64,000 bases of DNA, taken from the NCBI GenBank assembly GCA_022823145.1, contig JAJDXS010000004.1, forward strand, positions 1 through 64,000, in the 5' to 3' direction. The position numbers and the translations under genes are program-made. Source of the DNA: Gemmatimonadota bacterium. Its GTDB lineage: Bacteria > Gemmatimonadota > Gemmatimonadetes > Longimicrobiales > Gaopeijiaceae. The notes under the pieces were generated by a model. The model did not search any database. It was not told the origin of the DNA and saw only the letters and a list, made by a program, of their open reading frames with translations. Shown here piece by piece: positions 8,395 through 16,564 of the stretch; the stretch's first letter is position 1, and each line of letters begins with the position of its first letter.

Positions 8395-9455
8395 ACCAGG
8401 ACATCTCCTTTCTCGAACGTCTTCTCGACGCTCCCGGGCCGTCGGGCTTCGAAACCCGACCGGCTGGCGTATGGCGCGACGAGGCCGCTTCCTTCGCGAA
8501 GGTGTGGTCCGACGTGGTCGGCAACAGCTACGCGGCGGTTCGGCGCGAGGCGAGGCCGCTGGCGCTTCTGGCGGGCCACATCGACGAAATCGGACTCCAG
8601 GTCACGCACGCCGACAAGTCCGGGCTGCTGTACTTCGCCGGGATCGGCGGCTGGGACGCCCAGGTGCTCGTGGGCCAGCGCGTCCGGATTCTCGGCGCCA
8701 GGGGTGATGTTCCCGGCGTGATCGGGCGAAAGGCGATACACCTCATGGAGCCGAAGGAGCGCGATGCGGCCGTGAAGGTGAAGAAGCTGTGGATCGACGT
8801 GGGCGCGGGGTCGCGCGAGGAGCTTGGGGAGCTGGGCGTGCGCGTGGGCGATCCCGCGGTGCTGGATGGAGGGATGGTCAGGCTGGCCGGCGACCGGGTG
8901 GCGAGCCGGGCGATCGACAATCGGGTCGGGGCGTTCGTGGTGCTGGAAGCGCTTCGCCTGCTGGCCGGGGGCGACGGGAGCGCCGGAGCGGTGGCCGTGG
9001 CGACCGCCCAGGAAGAGATCGGCTATTCCGGGGGCGGGGCGCGAACCAGCGCCTTCGATCTGTCGCCGGACGTGGCGCTGGTCGTGGACGTCACCCACGC
9101 CACCGATGTTCCCGGTGTCGAGAAGACCGAAGTGGGCGAGCATTCGCTCGGCGGCGGGCCTGTTCTGACCCGCGGCTCGTCGACACACCCCGCCGTCTTC
9201 GAACTCCTGGCCGAGACCGCCGACGCAAACGACATCCCGTACTCGATCCAGGCTGCTCCCCTGCGGACCGCCACCGACGCGGACGCGATCCACCTCGCCC
9301 GCGGCGGTGTCCCCACCGGCCTCGTTTCGGTCCCGAACCGCTACATGCATTCGCCCTGCGAGATGGTCGCGACATCGGATCTCTTTCATGTGGCGCACCT
9401 GCTCGCGGCGTTCGTGGAACGACTGGACGAGGGCGTTGACTTCGGGCGGCGCTGA
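8391..9455 (+). CDS. M42 family metallopeptidase (glutamyl aminopeptidase / FrvX-like)
   Basis: 354 residues. The start is ATG 8391 in the ATGA overlap with fxsA. It begins FLERLLDAPGPSGFE, the classic M42 opening. Metal ligands and catalytic residues are in LLAGHIDEIGL (His), SRAIDNRVGAFV (Asp), ATAQEEIGYSGG (paired Glu), LVVDVTHA (Asp) and the late RYMHSPCEM (His). M42 enzymes are cytosolic, two-zinc, often dodecameric aminopeptidases that degrade short peptides. The length is typical. No regulator is visible nearby. Confidence 0.92.
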   Translation: MNQDISFLERLLDAPGPSGFETRPAGVWRDEAASFAKVWSDVVGNSYAAVRREARPLALLAGHIDEIGLQVTHADKSGLLYFAGIGGWDAQVLVGQRVRILGARGDVPGVIGRKAIHLMEPKERDAAVKVKKLWIDVGAGSREELGELGVRVGDPAVLDGGMVRLAGDRVASRAIDNRVGAFVVLEALRLLAGGDGSAGAVAVATAQEEIGYSGGGARTSAFDLSPDVALVVDVTHATDVPGVEKTEVGEHSLGGGPVLTRGSSTHPAVFELLAETADANDIPYSIQAAPLRTATDADAIHLARGGVPTGLVSVPNRYMHSPCEMVATSDLFHVAHLLAAFVERLDEGVDFGRR

Positions 9456-9582
9456 GGTCCGCGGGCGTTTGGGCGCGGGCAGGCTCTGCGTCGGCCGTCT
9501 ACCTTGCCTATACTTAAGGGCTGGCCCTCGACCGCCCGCATTCCCTGACCCCCCCTAAAGCCGCCGGAAACAAGATCCCGAC

Positions 9583-10053
9583 ATGATCGATGCCCGCTAC
9601 GTTGTCACCGAACTGCAGGAAATGAGGGAGGACGGACATCTCTCGGACGCCCTCCTTCGCTACGCCGTGCGAACCCTCTACAAGTCCGACGAACGGTACA
9701 GCTGGGTGGGTGTCTACCTCCTCAGCGACGACAGGCTGGAGCTCTGGCTTCACAACTACGTCGGCGCACCCACCGAGCACGCCAGAATCCCGGTGGGCGA
9801 GGGGGTCTGCGGCACGGCAGTCGCGCACGGCGCCAACCAGAACGTGCCCGACGTGACGGAGTTTCCGGGGTATCTCGCCTGCAGCCCCTCGGTGAAGTCG
9901 GAACTGGTGGTACTGATCCGTGCGGGAGGCGAGATCTACGGCCAGTTCGACATCGATTCGAACGTTGCCGACGCGTTCACGGACCTGGACGAAGCGGCCA
10001 TCCAGATGATAGCCGACAAGCTGGCCGAACAGCTCACCCGCGAGCGCCGCTGA
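9583..10053 (+). CDS. GAF-domain protein related to free methionine-(R)-sulfoxide reductase
   Basis: 156 residues, a single GAF domain. The segment RIPVGEGVCGTAVAHG, then VPDVTEFPGYLACSP, and YGQFDIDS are the hallmarks of fRMsr (E. coli YebR/MsrC). Two of the three redox cysteines are present (GVCG and LACS). The position of the third (Cys84 in E. coli, in ACVRIP) is His here (EHARIP). It may therefore reduce free Met-R-O with a different resolving thiol, or simply bind a ligand. Its TGA stop is followed at once, in the same frame, by the MBL-fold hydrolase. Confidence 0.8.
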   Translation: MIDARYVVTELQEMREDGHLSDALLRYAVRTLYKSDERYSWVGVYLLSDDRLELWLHNYVGAPTEHARIPVGEGVCGTAVAHGANQNVPDVTEFPGYLACSPSVKSELVVLIRAGGEIYGQFDIDSNVADAFTDLDEAAIQMIADKLAEQLTRERR

Positions 10054-10776
10054 CTGGGCGTTCAGTCCTTTCTTGCGCCCAATCCCGGGCCGATCACGCT
10101 CACAGGCACCCGTAGCTACGTAATCGGCGGAGAAACCGCGGCCATCATCGACCCGGGCCCGGCCATCGAGTCCCATCTGGCCAGGCTTGCCGATGCCGTG
10201 AGCGGCGCGGCCAGGGTCGTCGTCCTCCTGACTCACGCGCACGACGACCACACCGCGGGGGCGGCCGATCTGGCCCGCACCCTCGGCGCCGAAGTGTCGG
10301 GTCCGGGCGGACAACGGGCCATCGAAGACGGCGGGACGTTCTCCACCAGCTACGGCGAGCTGGTCGCCGTCTCCACGCCGGGCCACGCGCGCCGCCACTT
10401 CTGTTTCCACCTTCCGCGCACCGGCGAGGCCTTCGCAGGCGACCTGATCCTCGGCGAAGGCGACACCACCTGGGTGGGAGAATACGCTGGAGCCGTGGCC
10501 CAGTACCTCGCCTCGCTGGACCGGCTGGAAGCCCTCCGGCCCCGGGTCATCCATCCGGCCCACGGCCCGGACATCCTCGATCCGGCGGCCGCCATCGAGC
10601 GTTTCCGGCGCCACCGCCTGTCCCGCATCGAGATGGTCCGGAGCGCGGTCGACGCGGGCCACAAGGATCCCGCCGCCATCACGCGGCACGTCTACGGCGC
10701 CCTCCCCCGGGAGGTGCGGGCGATGGCCCTCGCCAGCGTCGAGGCCATTCTGGACTACCTCTCCGGCGCCGAATAG
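10054..10776 (+). CDS. MBL-fold hydrolase (LACTB2-like) with CTG start
   Basis: 240 residues if translation starts at CTG 10054, the codon immediately after the TGA of the GAF gene and in the same frame. This start preserves the family N-terminus SFLAPNPGPITLTGTRSYV...AIIDPGP. No ATG, GTG or TTG exists before GTG 10198, and starting there would delete the first strands of the fold. The zinc motif THAHDDHTAGA (HxHxDH), then STPGHARRHFCF, AGDLILG and HPAHGPDI are all intact. LACTB2-like proteins hydrolyse RNA or thioesters, with a C-terminal winged-helix-like tail (PAAITRHVYG...). Read-through of the TGA giving a GAF-MBL fusion is the alternative. Confidence 0.82.
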   Translation: MGVQSFLAPNPGPITLTGTRSYVIGGETAAIIDPGPAIESHLARLADAVSGAARVVVLLTHAHDDHTAGAADLARTLGAEVSGPGGQRAIEDGGTFSTSYGELVAVSTPGHARRHFCFHLPRTGEAFAGDLILGEGDTTWVGEYAGAVAQYLASLDRLEALRPRVIHPAHGPDILDPAAAIERFRRHRLSRIEMVRSAVDAGHKDPAAITRHVYGALPREVRAMALASVEAILDYLSGAE

Positions 10777-10777
10777 C

Positions 10778-12244
10778 TTGACCCGCATGATACCGGGACG
10801 TCTAACGAAGGAACTGGCACGGATATGCGGGCGCGATGCCGTCATCATCGACCGCGACCGGCTCCTCGTCTACGAATCCGACGCGCTGACCGCGTACCGG
10901 CACCGGCCGGGCGCCGTGGTCCTCCCGCGCACGACCGAAGAGGTGCGCCGCACCGTGCAGGCCGTGGTGCGGCACGGGCTCCCCATCGTGCCGCGCGGCG
11001 CCGGCACCGGGCTCTCGGGCGGCGCGGTCGCGCTCAACGGCGCCGTCGTCATCGGCACCGCGCGCATGAACCGCATCCTGGCCATCGACGCCCCGAACCG
11101 CCGCGCGGTGCTTCAACCCGGCGTCATCAACGCCGAGCTGTCGGCCGCGGCTGCCGGCCAAGGCCTCTACTACGCCCCCGATCCCTCCTCCCAGACCGCC
11201 TGCACCATCGGCGGCAACGTGGCGGAGAACTCCGGCGGCCCACACTGCCTCAAGTACGGGGTCACCTCGCGCTACGTCACCGGGTTGACCGTCGTCCTGC
11301 CAGACGGCTCGGTCGTGAAGGCGGGGGGCCAGGGACGCGAAGCGCCGGGCTACGACCTGGTCGGCCTGTTCGTGGGCTCGGAGGGGTGTTTCGGCATCGC
11401 CACCGAGATCGAGGTCGGCCTGTTGCCGGTCCCGGAGGGCGTCCGCACCCTGCTCGGCATCTTCGACCGCATCGAGGACGCGGGACGTGCCGTGTCCGAG
11501 ATCATCAGCGCGGGCCTGCTCCCGGCCGCGATGGAGATCATCGACGGGCCTACGATCCGCGCCGTCGAGGACAGCGTCTTCGCCGCGGGCTACCCCACCG
11601 ACGCCGAGGCCGCGCTCGTGATCGAGTTCGACGGCCTCGAGGCGGGCCTCGACGACGAGGCCGAGCGGGCCACCCGCTTCTGCCTCCGTGCCGGCGCGCG
11701 GGAGGTGCGCGGCGCCCGCGACGAAGAGGAGCGGGTCGCCCTGTGGAAGGGCCGCAAGAAGGCGTTCGGCGCCATGGGACGGATCGCGCCCGACCTTCTG
11801 GTCCAGGACGCCACCGTCCCCCGCACGACGCTCCCCGCGATCCTCAAGGGCATCTCGGAGATCGGAAAACGCTACAACCTGATCGTTGCCAACGTCTTCC
11901 ACGCCGGCGACGGCAACCTTCACCCCAACATCCTCTTCGACCGTCGCGACCTGGACGAACTGGAACGCGTCGAGCACGCCTCGAAGGAGATCATGCAGCT
12001 GTGCGTCGACGCCGGCGGCACGATCACCGGCGAGCACGGGGTCGGTCTCGACAAGAAGCACCACATGCCGCTCATCTACGGCCCCGACGAACTCGACACC
12101 ATGTGGGGGATCCGCCGCGTCTTCGACCCGGGGGCCGTGATGAACCCCGGCAAGGTCCTGCCCGAAGAGACCGAACCGTCGCACGCGAACCGCGGTCAGG
12201 ACCCCGCGCGCGGCGAGCTGGTCGGCGCACCGGCGCCGGCATGA
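10778..12244 (+). CDS. glcD: Glycolate oxidase subunit GlcD (FAD-linked)
   Basis: 488 residues from TTG 10778; an ATG at 10787 is equally likely. FAD-binding (PCMH/BBE) features: PRGAGTGLSGGA (~residue 70), CTIGGNVAENSGG (~145) and GSEGCFGI. The C-terminal oxidase domain shows NVFHAGDGNLHPN and TGEHGVGLDKKH, and ends FDPGAVMNPGKV. With GlcE and GlcF it oxidises glycolate (or D-lactate) to glyoxylate and passes electrons to the membrane quinone pool. It is the first of three overlapping genes (ATGA with glcE). The C-terminal ~25 residues are a low-complexity extension. Confidence 0.93.
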   Translation: MTRMIPGRLTKELARICGRDAVIIDRDRLLVYESDALTAYRHRPGAVVLPRTTEEVRRTVQAVVRHGLPIVPRGAGTGLSGGAVALNGAVVIGTARMNRILAIDAPNRRAVLQPGVINAELSAAAAGQGLYYAPDPSSQTACTIGGNVAENSGGPHCLKYGVTSRYVTGLTVVLPDGSVVKAGGQGREAPGYDLVGLFVGSEGCFGIATEIEVGLLPVPEGVRTLLGIFDRIEDAGRAVSEIISAGLLPAAMEIIDGPTIRAVEDSVFAAGYPTDAEAALVIEFDGLEAGLDDEAERATRFCLRAGAREVRGARDEEERVALWKGRKKAFGAMGRIAPDLLVQDATVPRTTLPAILKGISEIGKRYNLIVANVFHAGDGNLHPNILFDRRDLDELERVEHASKEIMQLCVDAGGTITGEHGVGLDKKHHMPLIYGPDELDTMWGIRRVFDPGAVMNPGKVLPEETEPSHANRGQDPARGELVGAPAPA

Positions 12245-13437
12245 ACAACCAGGCGCTCACCCCGGAGTCCACCGCCGAGACACGGGAGATCGTGCTGGCC
12301 GCCCGCGCGGCCGGATCCCGCCTGCTCCCCGCGGGCCGCCGGACGTGGCCGGGCGCCGGCGGGTGGACGCGGGACGGCGGCACACCCGTCTCGACATCGC
12401 AACTGGACACCGTGCACCACTACGAACCCGCCGACCTGATCCTCACCGCGGGCGCCGGCATCGGCCTGGACCGCCTCGCCAGGATCGTCGGACCCAACCG
12501 CCAATGGCTGCCCTTCGACGCGCCGGGAAGCAGCGCCGGAACGCTCGGGGCGGCGGTCGCATCGGGCACCTCGGGACCGCTGCGGACCCGCTACGGCGCC
12601 ACCCGCGACAACGTGCTCGGGCTCGAAGTGGTCACGGGCGACGGCCGCACGCTCCGTATCGGCGGCCGCGTCGTCAAGAACGTCGCCGGATACGACCTCG
12701 TGCGCCTCTTCACCGGCAGCCGCGGCAGTCTGGGCATCATCACCCGCGTGTCGGTTCGCCTGTTCCCGATCCCCGGGGCCGACGAGACTCTCCTGTTCGC
12801 GGGCGGGCCGTCCGAGGCCGTGTCGATGGCCCGCACCGTGTGCACGAGCGAGGTTCCGGTCGCGGCGGCGGAGTTGGTGGAGGGAGAAGAGGTCGGCGCC
12901 GACCGCGCCATGGTGCTGGCCGTGCGTCTTCTCGGCGGTCCTCGCGAGGTGGAAGAGAGCCGCAGGCGCATCCGCGCGGCGCTGGGTACCGAACCCTGGC
13001 GCGCTCTTCACGACGGCGAAAGCCGCCGCTTCCACACGGCCCGCATCGGGTGGGAGGAGGGGGCCTCCCTCGTCGCCCGGCTGGCCGCCCTCCCCGATCG
13101 GCTCGACGCGGCGCTGGCCGCGGCGCGGGCCTGCGCAACCCGGGCAAACGGCGGCGCCCAGGGGAGTGCGGCGATCACCGCCGACGCGCTCCAGGGCCTC
13201 GTACGCGTCAGGGCGTCCCTTCCGGATGTCGACCCACCGACGGGCCTGGCCGAGACCCTGGCCACGGCGCGCCGCGACGTGGAAGCCCTGGGCGGCTCCC
13301 TTACCTTGAGCCACGCGCCGCCGCAGGTTGCGACCCGGGTGGGATGGACCGGTTCGAGGCGAGAGACGGCCGCACTCACAGAGCGGATCAAGGCGCTTTT
13401 CGACCCCGATTCCGTGCTGGCCCCCCGGTGTCCGTGA
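12241..13437 (+). CDS. glcE: Glycolate oxidase subunit GlcE
   Basis: 398 residues. The start is ATG 12241 in the overlap with glcD; the open frame extends upstream in glcD's shadow. It is a second, shorter FAD-binding PCMH protein: RLLPAGRRTWPG, DAPGSSAGTLGAAVASG, RTRYGATRDNVLGLEVV, GGRVVKNVAGYDLVRLFTGS and GIITRVSVRL. This run is diagnostic of GlcE. It ends FDPDSVLAP. It forms the heteromer with GlcD and GlcF. Its stop overlaps the GTG of glcF (GTGA). Confidence 0.92.
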   Translation: MNNQALTPESTAETREIVLAARAAGSRLLPAGRRTWPGAGGWTRDGGTPVSTSQLDTVHHYEPADLILTAGAGIGLDRLARIVGPNRQWLPFDAPGSSAGTLGAAVASGTSGPLRTRYGATRDNVLGLEVVTGDGRTLRIGGRVVKNVAGYDLVRLFTGSRGSLGIITRVSVRLFPIPGADETLLFAGGPSEAVSMARTVCTSEVPVAAAELVEGEEVGADRAMVLAVRLLGGPREVEESRRRIRAALGTEPWRALHDGESRRFHTARIGWEEGASLVARLAALPDRLDAALAAARACATRANGGAQGSAAITADALQGLVRVRASLPDVDPPTGLAETLATARRDVEALGGSLTLSHAPPQVATRVGWTGSRRETAALTERIKALFDPDSVLAPRCP

Positions 13438-14774
13438 GCGGCGCGACCGACTCCCTGGCCCACGCGGTCAAGGAGCAGGAGGAAGGCCTCCTCAACTGCG
13501 TGCACTGCGGTTTCTGCCTCCCCGCCTGTCCTACCTACCGGCGCCTGGGCGACGAGGCCGACTCGCCGCGCGGCCGTCTGCACCTGATGCGCGCCGTCGT
13601 GGAAGGGCGGCTCGATCCCGGGTCGGAGGCCTTTCAGACGCACATCGGGCGCTGCCTGGGCTGCCGGGCCTGCGAGCCGGTCTGCCCGTCGGGGGTCGAG
13701 TACGGCAACCTGCTGGAGCTGGCTCGCCACGTGGGCGGCGAGGCGCGGAAGCCCTCCCTGCTCACGCGGCTTCTGCTGCGCGTGTTCGGCACGGAGTGGC
13801 TCGCGCGCCCGGCCATGTTCGCGGGCCGCGCCGTCCGCGCGACCGGCATTCCGGTGCTGGTGACGCGCCTGCTCGCCGGCAGCGTGCCCCCGCGGGGGCC
13901 GCGCCTCGGGCTGGCCATGCTCGCCGCCTCGGGTCCCATGCGCGGACTGCGCGCCGCGCCCGCCGGTTCCGGCTCCCCCCGCCCCGCCGCCCGCTTGCGG
14001 GCCACAGTCGGCCTCCTGACCGGGTGCGTCCAGGCCGGCCTCTTCTCCCGCGTCAACGAAGCGACCGTGCGGGTTCTGGAGGCCAACGGCTACCAGGTCG
14101 TACCCGTCGATGCCCAGGGATGCTGCGGCGCCCTGCACGCCCACGCGGGCGATCTGGAAGCTGCGCGAACAATGGCCCGCCGCAACGTCGAGGCCTTCGA
14201 GGGGGCCGGCGTCGACTATCTGGCCATGAACGCGTCGGGGTGCGGCGCGGCGATGGCCGAGTACGGCTCGCTACTGTCCCACGACCCCATAATGCGCGAC
14301 CGGGCAGCGGCGATCGCCGGGCGGGTCAGGGACGTCTCGGAGCTCCTGGCGGCTTGCGGGCCCGTGCGCGGGAGCGCGGTGCGAATGAAGGCGACCTGGG
14401 ACGCACCCTGCCACCTGGTACACGCCCAGCGCGTGAGCGGCCCGCCGCAGGCGGTGCTGGACGCGGTGCCGGAGCTCGAGGTTCTGCCTCTGGCGGGAGC
14501 CACCGAGTGTTGCGGCGGCGCGGGGATCTACGGCCTTACCCACCCGCATCTGGGCGGATGGATCGGCGGCGACAAGGTGGGCAGCGTGCTGGAGAGCGGC
14601 GCCGACATCCTGGTTACCGGCAACCCGGGGTGCATGATGCAGATCGGCGCCGGGCTCCGCCTGGCCGGCAGCGAGGTGCCCGTGTTGCACCTGGTGGAAC
14701 TGCTGGACGAGAGCTATCGGCGCGCTGGGTTTTACGCCGGCCGGCCGGACCACGGCAACGGGAGGCGTCCGTGA
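13434..14774 (+). CDS. glcF: Glycolate oxidase iron-sulfur subunit GlcF
   Basis: 446 residues from GTG 13434 (GTGA overlap with glcE; a second GTG lies 6 bases upstream). Two 4Fe-4S ferredoxin motifs lie at residues ~22-33 (CVHCGFCLPACP) and ~72-82 (CLGCRACEPVCP). Two CCG domains follow, with GCCGALHAHAG and ECCGGAGIYG, as in GlcF/LldE/heterodisulfide-reductase-type electron carriers. It takes electrons from GlcD/GlcE flavins to quinone. Its last codons overlap the start of a peptidase gene (GTGA), so the operon continues. Confidence 0.93.
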   Translation: MSGATDSLAHAVKEQEEGLLNCVHCGFCLPACPTYRRLGDEADSPRGRLHLMRAVVEGRLDPGSEAFQTHIGRCLGCRACEPVCPSGVEYGNLLELARHVGGEARKPSLLTRLLLRVFGTEWLARPAMFAGRAVRATGIPVLVTRLLAGSVPPRGPRLGLAMLAASGPMRGLRAAPAGSGSPRPAARLRATVGLLTGCVQAGLFSRVNEATVRVLEANGYQVVPVDAQGCCGALHAHAGDLEAARTMARRNVEAFEGAGVDYLAMNASGCGAAMAEYGSLLSHDPIMRDRAAAIAGRVRDVSELLAACGPVRGSAVRMKATWDAPCHLVHAQRVSGPPQAVLDAVPELEVLPLAGATECCGGAGIYGLTHPHLGGWIGGDKVGSVLESGADILVTGNPGCMMQIGAGLRLAGSEVPVLHLVELLDESYRRAGFYAGRPDHGNGRRP

Positions 14775-15919
14775 AACCGCTTGCCGTGACGATCGACGTG
14801 GCGGAGCGGCGAGCGGCCGAGTTCATGGAATTGCTGCGCGCCCTGGTCACGACGGAGTCTCCGACCGGAGACGAGACCGCGAACCTGAACGTTGCCGGAA
14901 TCCTCGAGGAAGCCATCGCCCGGGCCGGAGGCGTCGTGGAGCGCGTTCCCGCGCCGGGGCTGGGGGTTCATCTCGTAGGGAAGTTCCGCGGAACCGGCAA
15001 CAACGGTCGGCCGCCCCTGCTGGTGGTGGGGCACATGGACACCGTGCACCCGATCGGGACGTTGAAGCGGCTCCCGTTCGCCGCGAGGGAAGGGCGCCTC
15101 TACGGGCCGGGAATCTATGACATGAAGAGCGGCGTCACGACCGCACTCATCGCGCTCCAGGTGCTGGCGGACACGAACGGCGGTCCCGGCTCGGACGTCT
15201 CGTTGCTGATCACCTGCGACGAGGAGTGGGGCTCGCCCGCGTCGCGGGAGCTGATCGAGGCCGAAGCCCGGAAGTCGCGCGCGGCGCTGGTAGTGGAGCC
15301 GTCAGTGCCCGGCGGCGGCGTAAAGAGCCGGCGCAAGGGCGTAAGTGCCTACGTTCTTCATGTTGCGGGCAAGGCTGCACACGCCGGGATCGAACCGGAG
15401 GCGGGCGCCAGCGCGGTACATGAAATCGCGCGTCAGATCTGCCGGATTTGCGATCTGGCCGATACTGCCGCAGGCACGACCGTAAGCGTGGGCGTCGTCT
15501 CGGGAGGCACGGCCGAAAACGTGGTTGCCGATGCCGCAAAGTGTACAATCGATGTCCGTTTCTGGACGACCGACGAGGCCGAAAGGGTCGATACCGCTTT
15601 GCGAAGAGCGAGTGCGCTTGACCAGCGTTGCGCCTTGAAACTCGAGGGGGGCATCAACAGGGGTCCACTCGAAAAGACCCCGGAGTCCGCCGGGCTTCTG
15701 CGGCGCGCCCGCGAGTTTGCGGCCGAACTGGGATTCGAACTTGGCGAGGGCAGGACCGGCGGCGGCAGCGACGGCAACATCACTTCGGCGGTCGGCTGCC
15801 CCACGCTCGATGGCCTTGGCCCGGATGGCGGGGGCGCGCATACTCTCGAAGAGCACATTGTCGAACGCGACATTCCCCGCCGGATCGCCCTGGTGGCGGC
15901 CCTGTTGGAAAGATTGTAG
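14771..15919 (+). CDS. M20 peptidase, carboxypeptidase G2-like
   Basis: 382 residues from GTG 14771, with GGAGG at 14761-14765. Order of motifs: LLVVGHMDTVHPIG (His, Asp), GPGIYDMKSGV (bridging Asp), ITCDEEWGSPASR (catalytic Glu pair), the dimerisation-domain histidine GKAAHAGIEPEAGASA, and the C-terminal AHTLEEHI histidine. GGGSDGNI is typical of the carboxypeptidase G2/M20A group, which removes C-terminal glutamate from folates or hydrolyses dipeptides. No signal peptide is seen, so it is probably cytosolic. It is co-transcribed with glcDEF by overlap, although no metabolic link is evident. Confidence 0.88.
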   Translation: MKPLAVTIDVAERRAAEFMELLRALVTTESPTGDETANLNVAGILEEAIARAGGVVERVPAPGLGVHLVGKFRGTGNNGRPPLLVVGHMDTVHPIGTLKRLPFAAREGRLYGPGIYDMKSGVTTALIALQVLADTNGGPGSDVSLLITCDEEWGSPASRELIEAEARKSRAALVVEPSVPGGGVKSRRKGVSAYVLHVAGKAAHAGIEPEAGASAVHEIARQICRICDLADTAAGTTVSVGVVSGGTAENVVADAAKCTIDVRFWTTDEAERVDTALRRASALDQRCALKLEGGINRGPLEKTPESAGLLRRAREFAAELGFELGEGRTGGGSDGNITSAVGCPTLDGLGPDGGGAHTLEEHIVERDIPRRIALVAALLERL

Positions 15920-16050
15920 GCGTTTGACTTATGCGTGTTGGACATCTGCAGGTTGTGCCGACCGGGTGCGGGGCATATCTTGCGATTCCGACTTGTCCCT
16001 TTCCCGCCACCGTGCGGGTCTTCTCAAACCGATCCCGGAGAACCCCCTAG

Positions 16051-16518
16051 ATGGACGGAACAACCAGAAGCAGCTACCAGGCCGCCCTGAGACAGGCCGA
16101 GGCCGAACTCGCCAGCCACGAAAAGCGCGGTGAAGCGCTCAAGCAGACGGTCATGGCACTCAGGAATCTGCTGGCCCTGGGAGGCCAGGCGCCTGCTGCT
16201 GCACCCCCGGCGCCGAAACCCGCGCGCAAGAGGAAGCCGCGGCGGAAGATCATCAAGGGCAATCATCCGCCCATCCCGGCGGGCCACTTCGGTGGAATGG
16301 GGCCCACGGCCGCCTATCGAAAGTTCGTGGCCGAGTTCGGCATGGACCATCCGGTTCCCTCCATCCGCGACGCGCTCCTGGCGGGCGGCGTCAGGACCAA
16401 GTCCTCGACATCGCTGCTCACCGGACTGCACTCGGTTCGGCGCCGCGACGAGATGAAGGCAAAGGCTGCAGAGTCCGCAAAGGCTGCGGAAGCGGCTGCC
16501 GAGGCGGGCGGCGAGTAG
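16051..16518 (+). CDS. Conserved hypothetical protein with coiled coil and basic linker
   Basis: 155 residues, family not recognised. Residues ~8-45 are a predicted coiled coil (heptad-like AALRQAEAELASHEKRGEAL). Residues ~50-70 are an Ala/Pro then Lys/Arg-rich linker (KPARKRKPRRKIIKG). Residues ~75-130 look like a compact domain (PAGHFGGMGPTAAYRKFVAE...PSIRDALLAGGV) with a winged-helix feel. The C-terminus is an Ala/Lys/Glu helix. The basic linker suggests nucleic-acid binding, but this is inference. It sits alone between the peptidase and the enolase-family gene. Confidence 0.7.
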   Translation: MDGTTRSSYQAALRQAEAELASHEKRGEALKQTVMALRNLLALGGQAPAAAPPAPKPARKRKPRRKIIKGNHPPIPAGHFGGMGPTAAYRKFVAEFGMDHPVPSIRDALLAGGVRTKSSTSLLTGLHSVRRRDEMKAKAAESAKAAEAAAEAGGE

Positions 16519-16564
16519 CTTTCTCCGGATTTGCAGAACTCCTAGATCCCGGCATCCCAACGAC

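Noticed and set aside
10778-10792. Third near-copy of the TAGCTTGACC motif at the glcD start
   Set aside because: It coincides with the TTG start codon itself and no start lies at the same downstream distance, so it is probably chance.
10825-13437. An 870-residue frame covering glcD and glcE
   Set aside because: Its first two thirds are an off-frame reading of glcD; only the part from 12241 is GlcE.
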